DNA of 34,016 bases from a virus. Below, one piece after another: positions 1-5,663 of this stretch (positions are counted from its first letter, which is position 1; every line of letters begins with the position of its first letter). The notes under the pieces were generated by a model. It had not been told where the DNA came from. It did not search any database and saw only the letters and a program-made list of their open reading frames with translations. The position numbers and the translations under genes were made by a program. Where the stretch lies: IMG/VR virus record IMGVR_UViG_3300051212_000027, positions 1 through 34,016 of that record. One strand, written 5' to 3'.

Positions 1-118
1 TGCCATTCACGCTTCCCCGCTATACGCTGCGTGTCTAGAGGCTGGCTGCCCCGGTCTAGATTTAAGCCCTGTCTGCGCGTGGTTTCCCCGACCAGATGAG
101 CCGAGGCGTATAGGTAGG
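1..118. other. No recognisable gene
   Basis: No tRNA, repeat array or attachment site is seen. One frame encodes PFTLPRYTLRV and then stops at 36-38; this could be the last residues of a gene lying to the left, but it is too short to judge. Two TCTAGA palindromes lie exactly 21 bases apart (34-39, 55-60). Confidence 0.3.
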
Positions 119-146
119 TTGACAAGTCCATTAACAGGACTAAACT
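119..146 (+). promoter_or_regulatory. Promoter with palindromic operator in its spacer
   Basis: A perfect -35 TTGACA (119-124) is followed after 16 bases by TAAACT (141-146). The spacer contains the inverted repeat AGTCC-N7-GGACT (125-141), so a bound dimer would block polymerase directly. No coding region begins downstream before the terminator at 199-227, so the expected transcript is short. The promoter is read from sequence only; no start site is known. Confidence 0.5.
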
Positions 147-152
147 ACATCT

Positions 153-227
153 ACGCCGACTTGCAACCTCAGCGTAATGCCAGTCCCCCGGCAGCGTCAA
201 GCCCCCTTCACGGGGGCTTTTCGTTTT
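153..227 (+). ncRNA. Candidate short untranslated RNA
   Basis: The span runs from the predicted start of the promoter at 119-146 to the T-rich end of the terminator at 199-227, about 75 nt. It has no start codon with a ribosome site. It can fold a small hairpin near 178-193 (TGCC/GGCA with a C-rich loop) plus the terminator hairpin. It may be a regulatory RNA like those in the immunity regions of lambdoid phages. Alternatively, the terminator may simply end a gene lying left of the window. Confidence 0.3.
199..227 (+). terminator. Rho-independent terminator, rightward
   Basis: An eight-base-pair stem AAGCCCCC/GGGGGCTT with a five-base loop (TTCAC) is followed by TTCGTTTT. The T tract lies on the + side only, so it stops rightward transcription. 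The leftward exit is GC-rich and would not work well for the Cro-like gene. Confidence 0.8.
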
Positions 228-235
228 AGCGTCCA

Positions 236-403
236 TTAACGTCCATTTGGCGCTTTGACCAGCCCAGCCTTGTACTGCCACACCCTCTGCTGAGGGATCG
301 CGCCGTTGCGTATCCAACGGGATACAGCTGGGGGTTTGACGCCAAACGCCCGTGCGATACCGCTCGGGGAACCAAACTTCTTCAATGCTGATTTGATGTC
401 CAT
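236..403 (-). CDS. Cro-like / YdaS-like helix-turn-helix repressor
   Basis: A 55-residue DNA-binding protein that probably represses the divergent early promoters. The sequence shows a compact helix-turn-helix: KFGSPSGIARAFGV (about residues 9-22) followed by a recognition helix PPAVSRWIRNG (24-34). This is the layout of Cro and YdaS-type proteins (ALxxFGS..xvAraLGv....vSxW). The start is ATG at 403. No Shine-Dalgarno precedes it, and a -10 element lies six bases upstream, so the mRNA is probably leaderless, as for lambda cI from PRM. It is divergent from the early operon that begins at 500. No CI-type repressor is seen in the window. The family call is firm; the exact regulatory role is inferred. 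Confidence 0.8.
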   Translation of the reverse strand: MDIKSALKKFGSPSGIARAFGVKPPAVSRWIRNGAIPQQRVWQYKAGLVKAPNGR

Positions 404-409
404 GCAAAA

Positions 410-438
410 ATATTAACACAGGGTGTTGACATAGCCAA
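410..438 (-). promoter_or_regulatory. Leftward promoter for the Cro-like gene (leaderless)
   Basis: On the minus strand TTGGCT (433-438) and TAATAT (410-415) are 17 bases apart. The expected start falls at or next to the ATG at 403. The inverted repeat AACAC-AGG-GTGTT (415-427) occupies the spacer and touches the rightward -35, so one operator could control both directions. Confidence 0.45.
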
Positions 439-454
439 TAACCTTGGTTAACCT
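426..454 (+). promoter_or_regulatory. Rightward early promoter
   Basis: TTGACA (426-431), 17 bases, then TAACCT (449-454). The -10 lies inside the perfect palindrome GGTTAACC (446-453). The preceding AACCTTGGTTA (440-450) recurs with one change at the second early promoter. A second TTGACA at 463-468 has no convincing -10. The promoter would drive the gene at 500. Confidence 0.5.
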
Positions 455-499
455 ATCCCTCGTTGACAAACACAACGCATCCACAGATAGGAGCAATAC

Positions 500-835
500 A
501 TGAAAATTCTTCCAGAAACATTCGTTCCAGCAAAAGCTGACGAAAGCGAAGTTGGTTCGCTTTGGGCAACTACAATAGACGGCATGGTAGATGTTGAATT
601 TGAAAACAACACGTACCGCGCATATGCCGCTCGCATTAGTGACGGCAGAATCCAAGTTCTAGGATTCGTTGGCAAATATCCAAACAGCAAAAAGGTGTGG
701 CGCGTTAACGTAACGTTTGAAAACGGAACTACTAAAATTCGCGTGAATTACTACCGCCGCCAACCGAATCACAATAAATTAAAAGTTTTTTATTCGCCAA
801 AAAATTATTTTTTGGGAATGTTGACTCACAGTTAA
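500..835 (+). CDS. Unknown early protein, 111 aa
   Basis: First gene of the rightward early operon, transcribed from the promoter at 426-454. The start ATG at 500 follows AGGAG with a normal spacing. I do not recognise the family. The protein is soluble, rich in aromatic residues and asparagine, with a basic C-terminal third (KIRVNYYRRQPNHNKLK) that could contact nucleic acid. Its DNA is visibly more AT-rich than the recombination genes that follow, especially near the 3' end. That suggests a recently acquired accessory gene, possibly acting against host functions. Its last codons contain the -35 of the next promoter. Confidence 0.7.
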   Translation: MKILPETFVPAKADESEVGSLWATTIDGMVDVEFENNTYRAYAARISDGRIQVLGFVGKYPNSKKVWRVNVTFENGTTKIRVNYYRRQPNHNKLKVFYSPKNYFLGMLTHS

Positions 836-848
836 CTTTGGTTACAAT
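821..848 (+). promoter_or_regulatory. Second early promoter
   Basis: TTGACT (821-826), 16 bases, TACAAT (843-848). The -35 lies in the last codons of the upstream gene and the stop codon (833-835) is in the spacer. AACTTTGGTTA (834-844) matches AACCTTGGTTA at 440-450 at nearly the same offset from the -35, suggesting a shared regulator. Confidence 0.6.
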
Positions 849-874
849 AAAACCTACTTAAAGGAGCAACAGAT

Positions 875-1153
875 ATGCCTCGCAAAGACACATTCCACGG
901 TTTCGGTACGTTCTACGCCCTCGGCAACAAGTTTGAGGTGCGCGTGGAGTACACGCAGGATTTAGATGGCGGCATCATCCTTGAGGCTGCCGACCTAATC
1001 GGCATTTTCTTGGACAACGACAAAGTTGCCGCATCCCTCAACCACGACATCAAGCTAGACATTTGTGAACTCGGTGCAGATGCCATCTTTGAGCTTGAAG
1101 AAATCGCCACCAACGATGCGCTGATGAACGGCCCGTATGGGGAGGATTACTAA
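875..1153 (+). CDS. Unknown acidic early protein, 92 aa
   Basis: A small acidic protein with 19 Asp/Glu against 6 Lys/Arg. The ATG at 875 is preceded by AAAGGAG. No known domain is recognised. The acidic middle and C-terminal part (residues about 47-92) could be a protein-interaction or DNA-mimic surface, but nothing proves this. It has its own promoter (821-848). Its stop codon TAA (1151-1153) overlaps the ATG of the next tiny gene, so the two are probably translationally coupled. Confidence 0.7.
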   Translation: MPRKDTFHGFGTFYALGNKFEVRVEYTQDLDGGIILEAADLIGIFLDNDKVAASLNHDIKLDICELGADAIFELEEIATNDALMNGPYGEDY

Positions 1154-1275
1154 TGAGCCGCTGGTTACCGCAAGCCATCCTCATTGTGGCGCTATACGCC
1201 ATAGCAGCGATCAACGACCCGTGCGGCGACGGTGGCTGCACCCCAGCAGAGGAGCGCATCAGTCATGGACGATGA
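1153..1275 (+). CDS. Tiny membrane protein, 40 aa
   Basis: The ATG at 1153 shares a base with the stop of the preceding gene (TAATG) and lies behind GGGGAGGA. Residues about 5-20 (LPQAILIVALYAIAAI) form a single hydrophobic segment. A short tail with two cysteines (DPCGDGGC) follows. The N-terminal SRW and hydrophobic core suggest an inner-membrane peptide or signal anchor. The family is unknown. Such small genes are common between early phage genes. Confidence 0.5.
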   Translation: MSRWLPQAILIVALYAIAAINDPCGDGGCTPAEERISHGR

Positions 1276-1393
1276 CGATATGACTTGGTGGCATCACCAA
1301 GACCAACTGATGCAAGAACTGGAAGAACAAGAACGCATAGAAGCCTGCAACAAGGCATTAGCAGAACTGAAGGAGCAAGAAGATGCAGAGTGA
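1265..1393 (+). CDS. Tiny coiled-coil-like protein, 42 aa
   Basis: The ATG at 1265 lies in another frame inside the end of the preceding 40-aa gene; the ORF ends inside the start of the ERF gene at 1383. The protein begins MDDDDM and continues as a charged, Glu/Gln-rich helix (residues about 12-42), likely a coiled coil. A recognisable GGAG (1251-1254) lies upstream. The family is unknown. Overlap with both neighbours fits a coupled operon, but its small size keeps confidence moderate. Confidence 0.45.
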   Translation: MDDDDMTWWHHQDQLMQELEEQERIEACNKALAELKEQEDAE

Positions 1394-2036
1394 AACCATA
1401 GGCGCATTGGCCGCCGCGTTAAGCAAAGCCCAAGCCGACATCACGGGTGCGCTGAAAGACAGCAGCAACCCGTTCTTTAAGTCCAAGTACGCTGACCTCG
1501 CGTCATGCTGGGACGCTTGCCGTAAGCAGTTAGCGGCAAACAATTTGTGCGTAATTCAGACCACAGACCTTGATGACCTTACTAACCAAACGGTGCTAAA
1601 AACGATTCTTGCTCACTCGTCTGGTGAGTGGGTTAAAAGCATTACGCCGATCCTGACTAAAGACAACAGTCCACAAGCACAAGGCTCTGGCATCACCTAT
1701 GCCCGCCGCTACGCATTAGCAGCGATTGTGGGGCTTGCACAGGTGGACGATGACGCAGAGGCAGCCCAAGGCCGTAAGGGCTTTACGAACGATCCTAGGG
1801 GCGATATGGGCAAGGAGGTTGACCCCGCCAAGCGTGACTCGTTCGTTAAGCAGTTTCGCGCAGCGTTTGACCTAGACGCCGAGGAGAAGGACATCGCGCT
1901 GGCGGTGTTGGCCGTTCACGAACAAATCAACGCTGACCATGACCTATACATCGCTGTCGCTGACGGCATGACGGCCAAGGAACGGTCAGCCATCAAGAAG
2001 TACATTCAAATAGCAAAGGAGCAGAACCGTGCCTGA
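1383..2036 (+). CDS. erf: ERF-family single-strand annealing recombinase
   Basis: Anneals complementary single-stranded DNA in phage recombination and genome circularisation. The 217 aa match the ERF superfamily. The N-terminal signature NPFFKSKYADLAS (residues 29-41) and the later QAQGSGITYARRYAL (about 98-112), followed by an acidic DDDAEAA stretch, are both hallmarks. The C-terminal part is variable and helical, as usual. The start ATG follows AAGGAG. It leads a recombination block with the SSB-like, nuclease, NinB and DUF1364 genes. The family assignment is confident. Confidence 0.93.
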   Translation: MQSETIGALAAALSKAQADITGALKDSSNPFFKSKYADLASCWDACRKQLAANNLCVIQTTDLDDLTNQTVLKTILAHSSGEWVKSITPILTKDNSPQAQGSGITYARRYALAAIVGLAQVDDDAEAAQGRKGFTNDPRGDMGKEVDPAKRDSFVKQFRAAFDLDAEEKDIALAVLAVHEQINADHDLYIAVADGMTAKERSAIKKYIQIAKEQNRA

Positions 2037-2313
2037 TTACGACCCGAACATGAAAGGCGTCCTGTTTAAGAACAACAAGGACGGCAACGAGAAGCGCCCT
2101 GACTACCGTGGTTCGGCGGTGATCAACAACGTGGACTACAACCTGTCAGCTTGGATCAAGTCAAGCCAAAAGACGGGTGACAAGTACATGAGCATTAAGA
2201 TTGAGCCAAAGGGTGAGGGTAAGTTGTCACGGCAGGGCGAACCACAGCGCCAACCGACCAAGAAGCCAGAAGTCACCGAAACTAATTGGCACGACCTTGA
2301 TACACCCTTCTGA
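2029..2313 (+). CDS. Probable single-stranded DNA-binding protein
   Basis: A 94-aa protein starting at GTG 2029, overlapping the ERF end by 8 bases with AAGGAG upstream. The N-terminal half (GVLFKNNKDGNEKRPDYRG, NVDYNLSAWIK, KYMSIKIEP) resembles small OB-fold-like or DUF736-like phage proteins. The middle is a flexible basic and polar linker. The C-terminus NWHDLDTPF looks like the acidic, Phe-ending tip by which SSB proteins recruit partners (DDDIPF in E. coli). Position directly after ERF supports a role in recombination. The SSB call is inference from tail and context. Confidence 0.6.
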   Translation: MPDYDPNMKGVLFKNNKDGNEKRPDYRGSAVINNVDYNLSAWIKSSQKTGDKYMSIKIEPKGEGKLSRQGEPQRQPTKKPEVTETNWHDLDTPF

Positions 2314-2767
2314 TTTTGAGGCAAGGTTTAGGGCAAGTCGCCCGGCAGAGATTGTCGTGGCGACTTATCTCCTCAACATCGGCCATACCGTGACGCTGCC
2401 CAAACGGCGCATGGCAAAAGACTTTGCCGACCGGGCAGAGTTTGCCGATAAAGGCGACATATACGCATCGGGCAAGCGCATAGAGGTAAAGCACATCAAG
2501 CACGATTTTGCGTATCAGGCGTGGCCGTTTGAGACGGCTGCTATCTGCGCCAAGAAGTCGTTTGATGCTGCCGATCCTCGCCCTGACTACTACTACATCG
2601 TCAACGCCAGCATGACCGTAGCGGCGCTGGTGGACGTTAAGACGACGTTTCCCGATTGGCGTGTGCAGAAAATTGTGGATCGTGAGCGTGGATACGACTA
2701 CGACGTTTATGCCGTGACGCCCGAATATCTTGGCTGGCGGTACATAGACTTTGAGGAACGGCTATGA
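2297..2767 (+). CDS. Putative PD-(D/E)XK nuclease
   Basis: About 156 aa. From a TTG at 2297, the residues E18, D54 (KGDIYA), E63 and K65 (RIEVKH) form the pattern expected of a PD-(D/E)XK nuclease core, where Asp and the ExK pair bind metal. This fits a resolvase or exonuclease partner of ERF. No ATG exists near the start. TTG 2297 is chosen because it lies in the coupling overlap with the SSB-like stop, but no clear ribosome site is visible; an upstream TTG at 2201 would overlap the SSB-like gene by over 100 bases. The nuclease role is inferred from motifs, not from overall similarity. Confidence 0.55.
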   Translation: MIHPSDFEARFRASRPAEIVVATYLLNIGHTVTLPKRRMAKDFADRAEFADKGDIYASGKRIEVKHIKHDFAYQAWPFETAAICAKKSFDAADPRPDYYYIVNASMTVAALVDVKTTFPDWRVQKIVDRERGYDYDVYAVTPEYLGWRYIDFEERL

Positions 2768-3432
2768 AGGTATTTATCGGCTGGGATAGCCGCGAGGATA
2801 TTGCGTATCAGGTTTGCCGTAAAAGCATCCTCAAGCACTCCAGCGTAGAGGTGGACATCCAGCCCATCGTGCAGTCAAAACTTCGGGAGCGTGGACTTTA
2901 CTGGCGAGAGGCTGATCCGCTGTCGTCCACGGAGTTTTCTTTTACTCGCTTTCTGACCCCATACCTCGCCGGTTACGACGGCTGGGCGGTATTTGTAGAC
3001 TGCGATTTTCTTTTCAGGGGGGACATTGCGGGACTGTTGGACTACGCCGACGGGGCAAAAGCCTGCTTTCTTGTAAAGCACGACTACAGGCCTATTGAAA
3101 CCGTCAAGATGGACAACAAAGCGCAGCATCAATATCCACGAAAGAACTGGTCATCTTTCATGTTTATCAACTGCGGCCACAGCCAAGTCAAGGCTCTTAC
3201 ACCCGAGGTGGTAAACCGCGAGACGGGGATGTACTTGCATCGTTTTAATTGGCTCACCGATGACGTAATCGGGGAGTTGCCGATTACATGGAATTACCTT
3301 GAAGGCTGGCATACCCGCGACCAATGCCCGAACCCGATTGCCGTGCATTTCACCCGTGGTGGCCCGTGGTTTGCCGACTACATAGATGTGGAATACGGCG
3401 AGGAGTGGATGCGTGAAGCGCATATTTCCTAA
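2764..3432 (+). CDS. GT8-like glycosyltransferase
   Basis: A 222-aa cytoplasmic enzyme predicted to transfer a sugar from a nucleotide-sugar donor. The N-terminus MKVFIGWDSRED is typical of phage glycosyltransferases of this group. The metal-binding DxD motif is DCD at residues 79-81 (FVDCDFLF). Later there are conserved blocks FMFINCGH and AVHFTRGGPWF, the latter resembling the C-terminal His motif of GT-A transferases. The ATG overlaps the stop of the nuclease candidate by four bases. Its place inside a recombination operon is unusual; the acceptor is unknown. Confidence 0.8.
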   Translation: MKVFIGWDSREDIAYQVCRKSILKHSSVEVDIQPIVQSKLRERGLYWREADPLSSTEFSFTRFLTPYLAGYDGWAVFVDCDFLFRGDIAGLLDYADGAKACFLVKHDYRPIETVKMDNKAQHQYPRKNWSSFMFINCGHSQVKALTPEVVNRETGMYLHRFNWLTDDVIGELPITWNYLEGWHTRDQCPNPIAVHFTRGGPWFADYIDVEYGEEWMREAHIS

Positions 3433-3820
3433 AGGCACCACACCCGAGCAGTTAGCCGTAGCTGCTGCCCGTATGGTGCAGGGCTTATCGCCTGACCGTG
3501 CTTGGTGCATAGAGGTGCTGGAGTGGAAGCGCCCGCGCACCGATCAACAAAACCGCTTTCTTTGGGGCGTGTGTTATCCAGCGATCCTAGAAGGCGGTGG
3601 CGAAACGCTGGCCGGTTGGACGCGAGATGACATACACGAATATATGTTGGGCGAATGGGGAGGTTGGGAGACGCTAGAAGGCTTTGGCCGCAAGCGTATG
3701 CGCCCGATCAAACGCTCCAGCAAACTCAACAAACAGGAATTCAGCGATTATCTGCTGTTCCTAGAAACACGCTGCGCTGACATGGGTATTGTGATACCGG
3801 AGCCTGTATATGCTGCGTAA
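3413..3820 (+). CDS. ninB: NinB-family recombination protein
   Basis: A 135-aa homologue of lambda NinB (Orf), which binds single-stranded DNA and works with ERF- or Bet-type recombinases. Supporting features are EVLEWKRPRTDQQNRFLWGVCYPAI, with the NinB hallmark R(T/S)xxQNRxlw, plus HEYMLGEWGG and the C-terminal FSDYLLFLETRCADMGI helix. The GTG at 3413 is preferred because GAGGAG lies about eight bases upstream and the protein then begins MKRIFPKG. It overlaps the glycosyltransferase end by 20 bases. Confidence 0.87.
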   Translation: MKRIFPKGTTPEQLAVAAARMVQGLSPDRAWCIEVLEWKRPRTDQQNRFLWGVCYPAILEGGGETLAGWTRDDIHEYMLGEWGGWETLEGFGRKRMRPIKRSSKLNKQEFSDYLLFLETRCADMGIVIPEPVYAA

Positions 3821-4094
3821 GGCCGCCAAAGACCGAGGCTGTACGGTACGCATACCGGGCGTGTGCAACTTCAACAGCGCCACCACCGTGCTTGCTCACA
3901 TCCGTTTAACGGGCGTCAGCGGCATGGGCATGAAATCACCCGATTTGCTTGGTGCGTGGGCGTGTAGCGCCTGTCACGACGAAATAGACGGCAGAACACA
4001 CAAAAGCGGCATGACCCGCGATGAGTTACGCCTAGCGCATTATGACGGCATGGCGCGAACCATCGTGCAACTAGAGAAAGAGGGGCTGATATGA
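3810..4094 (+). CDS. DUF1364 family, putative HNH-like nuclease
   Basis: A 94-aa protein of the lambdoid nin-region type DUF1364, annotated as a putative nuclease. It shows CTVRIPGVC (about residues 11-19), LAHIRLTGVSGMGMKSPD and AWACSACHDEIDGR with Cys and His residues spaced as in zinc-supported HNH folds. The ATG at 3810 overlaps the ninB end by 11 bases, with GGAG just upstream. The adjacency NinB-DUF1364 is common in temperate phages. Enzyme activity is inferred from the family only. Confidence 0.83.
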   Translation: MLRKAAKDRGCTVRIPGVCNFNSATTVLAHIRLTGVSGMGMKSPDLLGAWACSACHDEIDGRTHKSGMTRDELRLAHYDGMARTIVQLEKEGLI

Positions 4095-4309
4095 CACAAG
4101 AACAGATAATTTTGTTGGCGCGAGAAGCGTTATCACACAATCCGGGTTATGGCGTTTGGACGCTATCCACGCCGCATTTAGAAATAATTGTGAACACGGC
4201 AATAAAAATTGAGCGAGAAGCGTGCGCCAAAATCGCTGAAGCCTACGAGCCGCGCTGTGATACTTGCCCAAGCGGAGTTGCGAACGCCATCCGTGCGAGG
4301 GGCGTATGA
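4091..4309 (+). CDS. Conserved small phage protein, 72 aa
   Basis: A helical protein of a type frequent in phage early regions, ending with EREACAKIAEAYEP, a CDTCP pair of cysteines and VANAIRARG. The block IEREACAKIAE...AIRARG is widespread in phages of Proteobacteria, but no function is known to me. It is coupled by a four-base overlap to the DUF1364 gene upstream and to the next gene downstream. Confidence 0.7.
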   Translation: MTQEQIILLAREALSHNPGYGVWTLSTPHLEIIVNTAIKIEREACAKIAEAYEPRCDTCPSGVANAIRARGV

Positions 4310-4857
4310 GTTTCTGGGTAGATACGCCGTACACCACGGCCTACGTCCGTAACGAGTTCTTGTACGACCAACAGAAAGGCCACGGAGAATTTACCGAGGT
4401 AACCGTGTTCGGGTTCCGAGGCGAACCGATGCGCGTGCCGATGTTTCAACTTATGACGGCGCAGGGGGCGCAATGGGCGCGTATCCCTATCCATGCCCTA
4501 TGCAGCAAGCCCTGCCCCGCTATGAGCCTCCAGATTGCTTGCTGGTGGGATTCTTTTAGCCGGTTTTGCGAGGTGCGTGAGGTGCAGTTTTTGCGTAACC
4601 ACCGCGTCAAGGCTATTGGGCGTGATGGCGTGCAGCGCCCCGGTGTGTATCTTTTTACCGTGTTTTGGGCTAATGGTGGGTGGAGTGAAGTACCCGATCA
4701 GAGCAAGGATCATCACATTATTGCGTTAGACGATGGGCAATGGATTGCGTACCCCAACAACAGGCTGTTGTGGTGTGACCCGTCTTGGATTGGCGGGGAT
4801 GTTCCGAGGGATTGGAAATCCCCGTCAATGTCTTACAGCGTGGAGGCATTACCGTGA
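4306..4857 (+). CDS. Conserved hypothetical protein, 183 aa
   Basis: The start ATG at 4306 overlaps the preceding stop (ATGA) with GAGGGG upstream, so it is preferred over an in-frame start at 4264. No domain is recognised. The protein is rich in Trp and Phe (CWWDSFSRFCEV, FWANGGWSEV, WIAYPNNRLLWCDPSW) and contains several Cys residues, consistent with a compact soluble fold. It probably belongs to the same early transcript as ninB. Confidence 0.65.
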   Translation: MSFWVDTPYTTAYVRNEFLYDQQKGHGEFTEVTVFGFRGEPMRVPMFQLMTAQGAQWARIPIHALCSKPCPAMSLQIACWWDSFSRFCEVREVQFLRNHRVKAIGRDGVQRPGVYLFTVFWANGGWSEVPDQSKDHHIIALDDGQWIAYPNNRLLWCDPSWIGGDVPRDWKSPSMSYSVEALP

Positions 4858-4967
4858 GATGGATCATTGACCTATTTCGCAGGCTACAGATTAACCGTGA
4901 CCGTGAATGGCGTTATGTGCCAGCCCCTAATTGGCGCTGCTCCCGAGGAGGGCGAGATATATGGTGA
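4854..4967 (+). CDS. Tiny basic protein, 37 aa
   Basis: Starts at GTG 4854, overlapping the previous stop (GTGA), with TGGAGG about eight bases upstream. The product is Arg- and Trp-rich (MRWIIDLFRRL at the N-terminus could be an amphipathic helix). An in-frame ATG at 4785 would give 60 aa but has no comparable ribosome site. The function is unknown; it is small but well supported by spacing and ribosome site. Confidence 0.5.
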   Translation: MRWIIDLFRRLQINRDREWRYVPAPNWRCSRGGRDIW

Positions 4968-5191
4968 AACGATGCGAACTGACAGGCTCGCTGATAGATG
5001 ACTTATCCCCACCGGGGGCGTGGAAGGAGGAGCTAGAGCGTATCCCTTGGGGGTACGGTCAGAAGCAGGGTGATAGGCTTTCTAATGCGTTTGTAGCGAT
5101 GCGGCGCATGGGGCTACACGATGAGGCATCGTTGCTGGAGTTAGAGATTAAAACGCTCCGCAACGAAATAGAGTATTTGCTTAACCGTTAA
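4961..5191 (+). CDS. Small unknown protein, last gene of early operon
   Basis: A 76-aa protein starting at ATG 4961 behind GAGGAGGG. It is helical, with a C-terminal heptad-like segment EASLLELEIKTLRNEIEYLL (residues 54-73) suggesting coiled-coil oligomerisation. No family is recognised. It overlaps the preceding gene by 7 bases. Its stop codon (5189-5191) overlaps the stop of the oppositely oriented lysozyme gene, and no terminator separates the two operons. Confidence 0.65.
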   Translation: MVKRCELTGSLIDDLSPPGAWKEELERIPWGYGQKQGDRLSNAFVAMRRMGLHDEASLLELEIKTLRNEIEYLLNR

Positions 5192-5663
5192 GGTACAGCG
5201 CCCGCTCATCCTGACGCCGCTTTACAAGGCCGGGTAACACTCGGCCACCGGCTTTTGTCCACTTCATAAACTCGTCGGCGGCTTCTTCAAACTCGCCACG
5301 GTTGGTTTTCATGCGTAGGCTGGAGCGTTGCAGGTTCCCAAGACCGACGTTGAAGGCAAAACTCACCAATGCGTCAAACCGGCCTTGATGACCAACAGCA
5401 GCAGGGCAAAGTCGGGCCACGCCGCGCTCAAACCGGCCAAGGTCTTGAGCAAGGATAGCGTCCACCTCTCCCATAGTGAGGCTGCGATCCCAGCCATCGG
5501 GTATCGGTAAGGTGCGCCGTTCCTCATATTTCACCGCCGCGTGTGAGGGGTCTATAACGTGGCCGACCCCGACCGTCCATAACAACGCAGGACACCGATA
5601 AGGGCGTGTTCTGACGCCCTCATGGTGTTTGATCATGTTGATCGCAGCAGGGCTAACCTTCAC
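5181..5663 (-). CDS. GH24 lysozyme (endolysin)
   Basis: A 160-aa muramidase that cuts the peptidoglycan glycan strand at lysis. Catalytic signature: E15 in KHHEG, C24, T30 followed by VGVGH, i.e. E-x8-C-x5-T. T4-type lysozymes use E-x8-(D/C)-x5-T, so Cys replaces the usual Asp. Further blocks are QGRFDALVSFAFNVG and PGLVKRRQDERALYL, both typical. No signal peptide or SAR segment is visible, so release should need the holins upstream. The start ATG overlaps the stop of the holin gene by four bases. It is the last gene of the late operon. Confidence 0.93.
   Translation of the reverse strand: MKVSPAAINMIKHHEGVRTRPYRCPALLWTVGVGHVIDPSHAAVKYEERRTLPIPDGWDRSLTMGEVDAILAQDLGRFERGVARLCPAAVGHQGRFDALVSFAFNVGLGNLQRSSLRMKTNRGEFEEAADEFMKWTKAGGRVLPGLVKRRQDERALYLNG

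Noticed and set aside
1-228. Continuation of the right-end glycosyltransferase across a circular junction
   Set aside because: The frame stays open to 228 if the ends are joined, but the added part is Pro-rich and ends inside the terminator, unlike a real protein C-terminus. Nothing else shows that the ends are adjacent.
2201-2296. Longer start (TTG 2201) for the nuclease candidate
   Set aside because: It would overlap the SSB-like gene by more than 100 bases and add a basic segment with no domain character.
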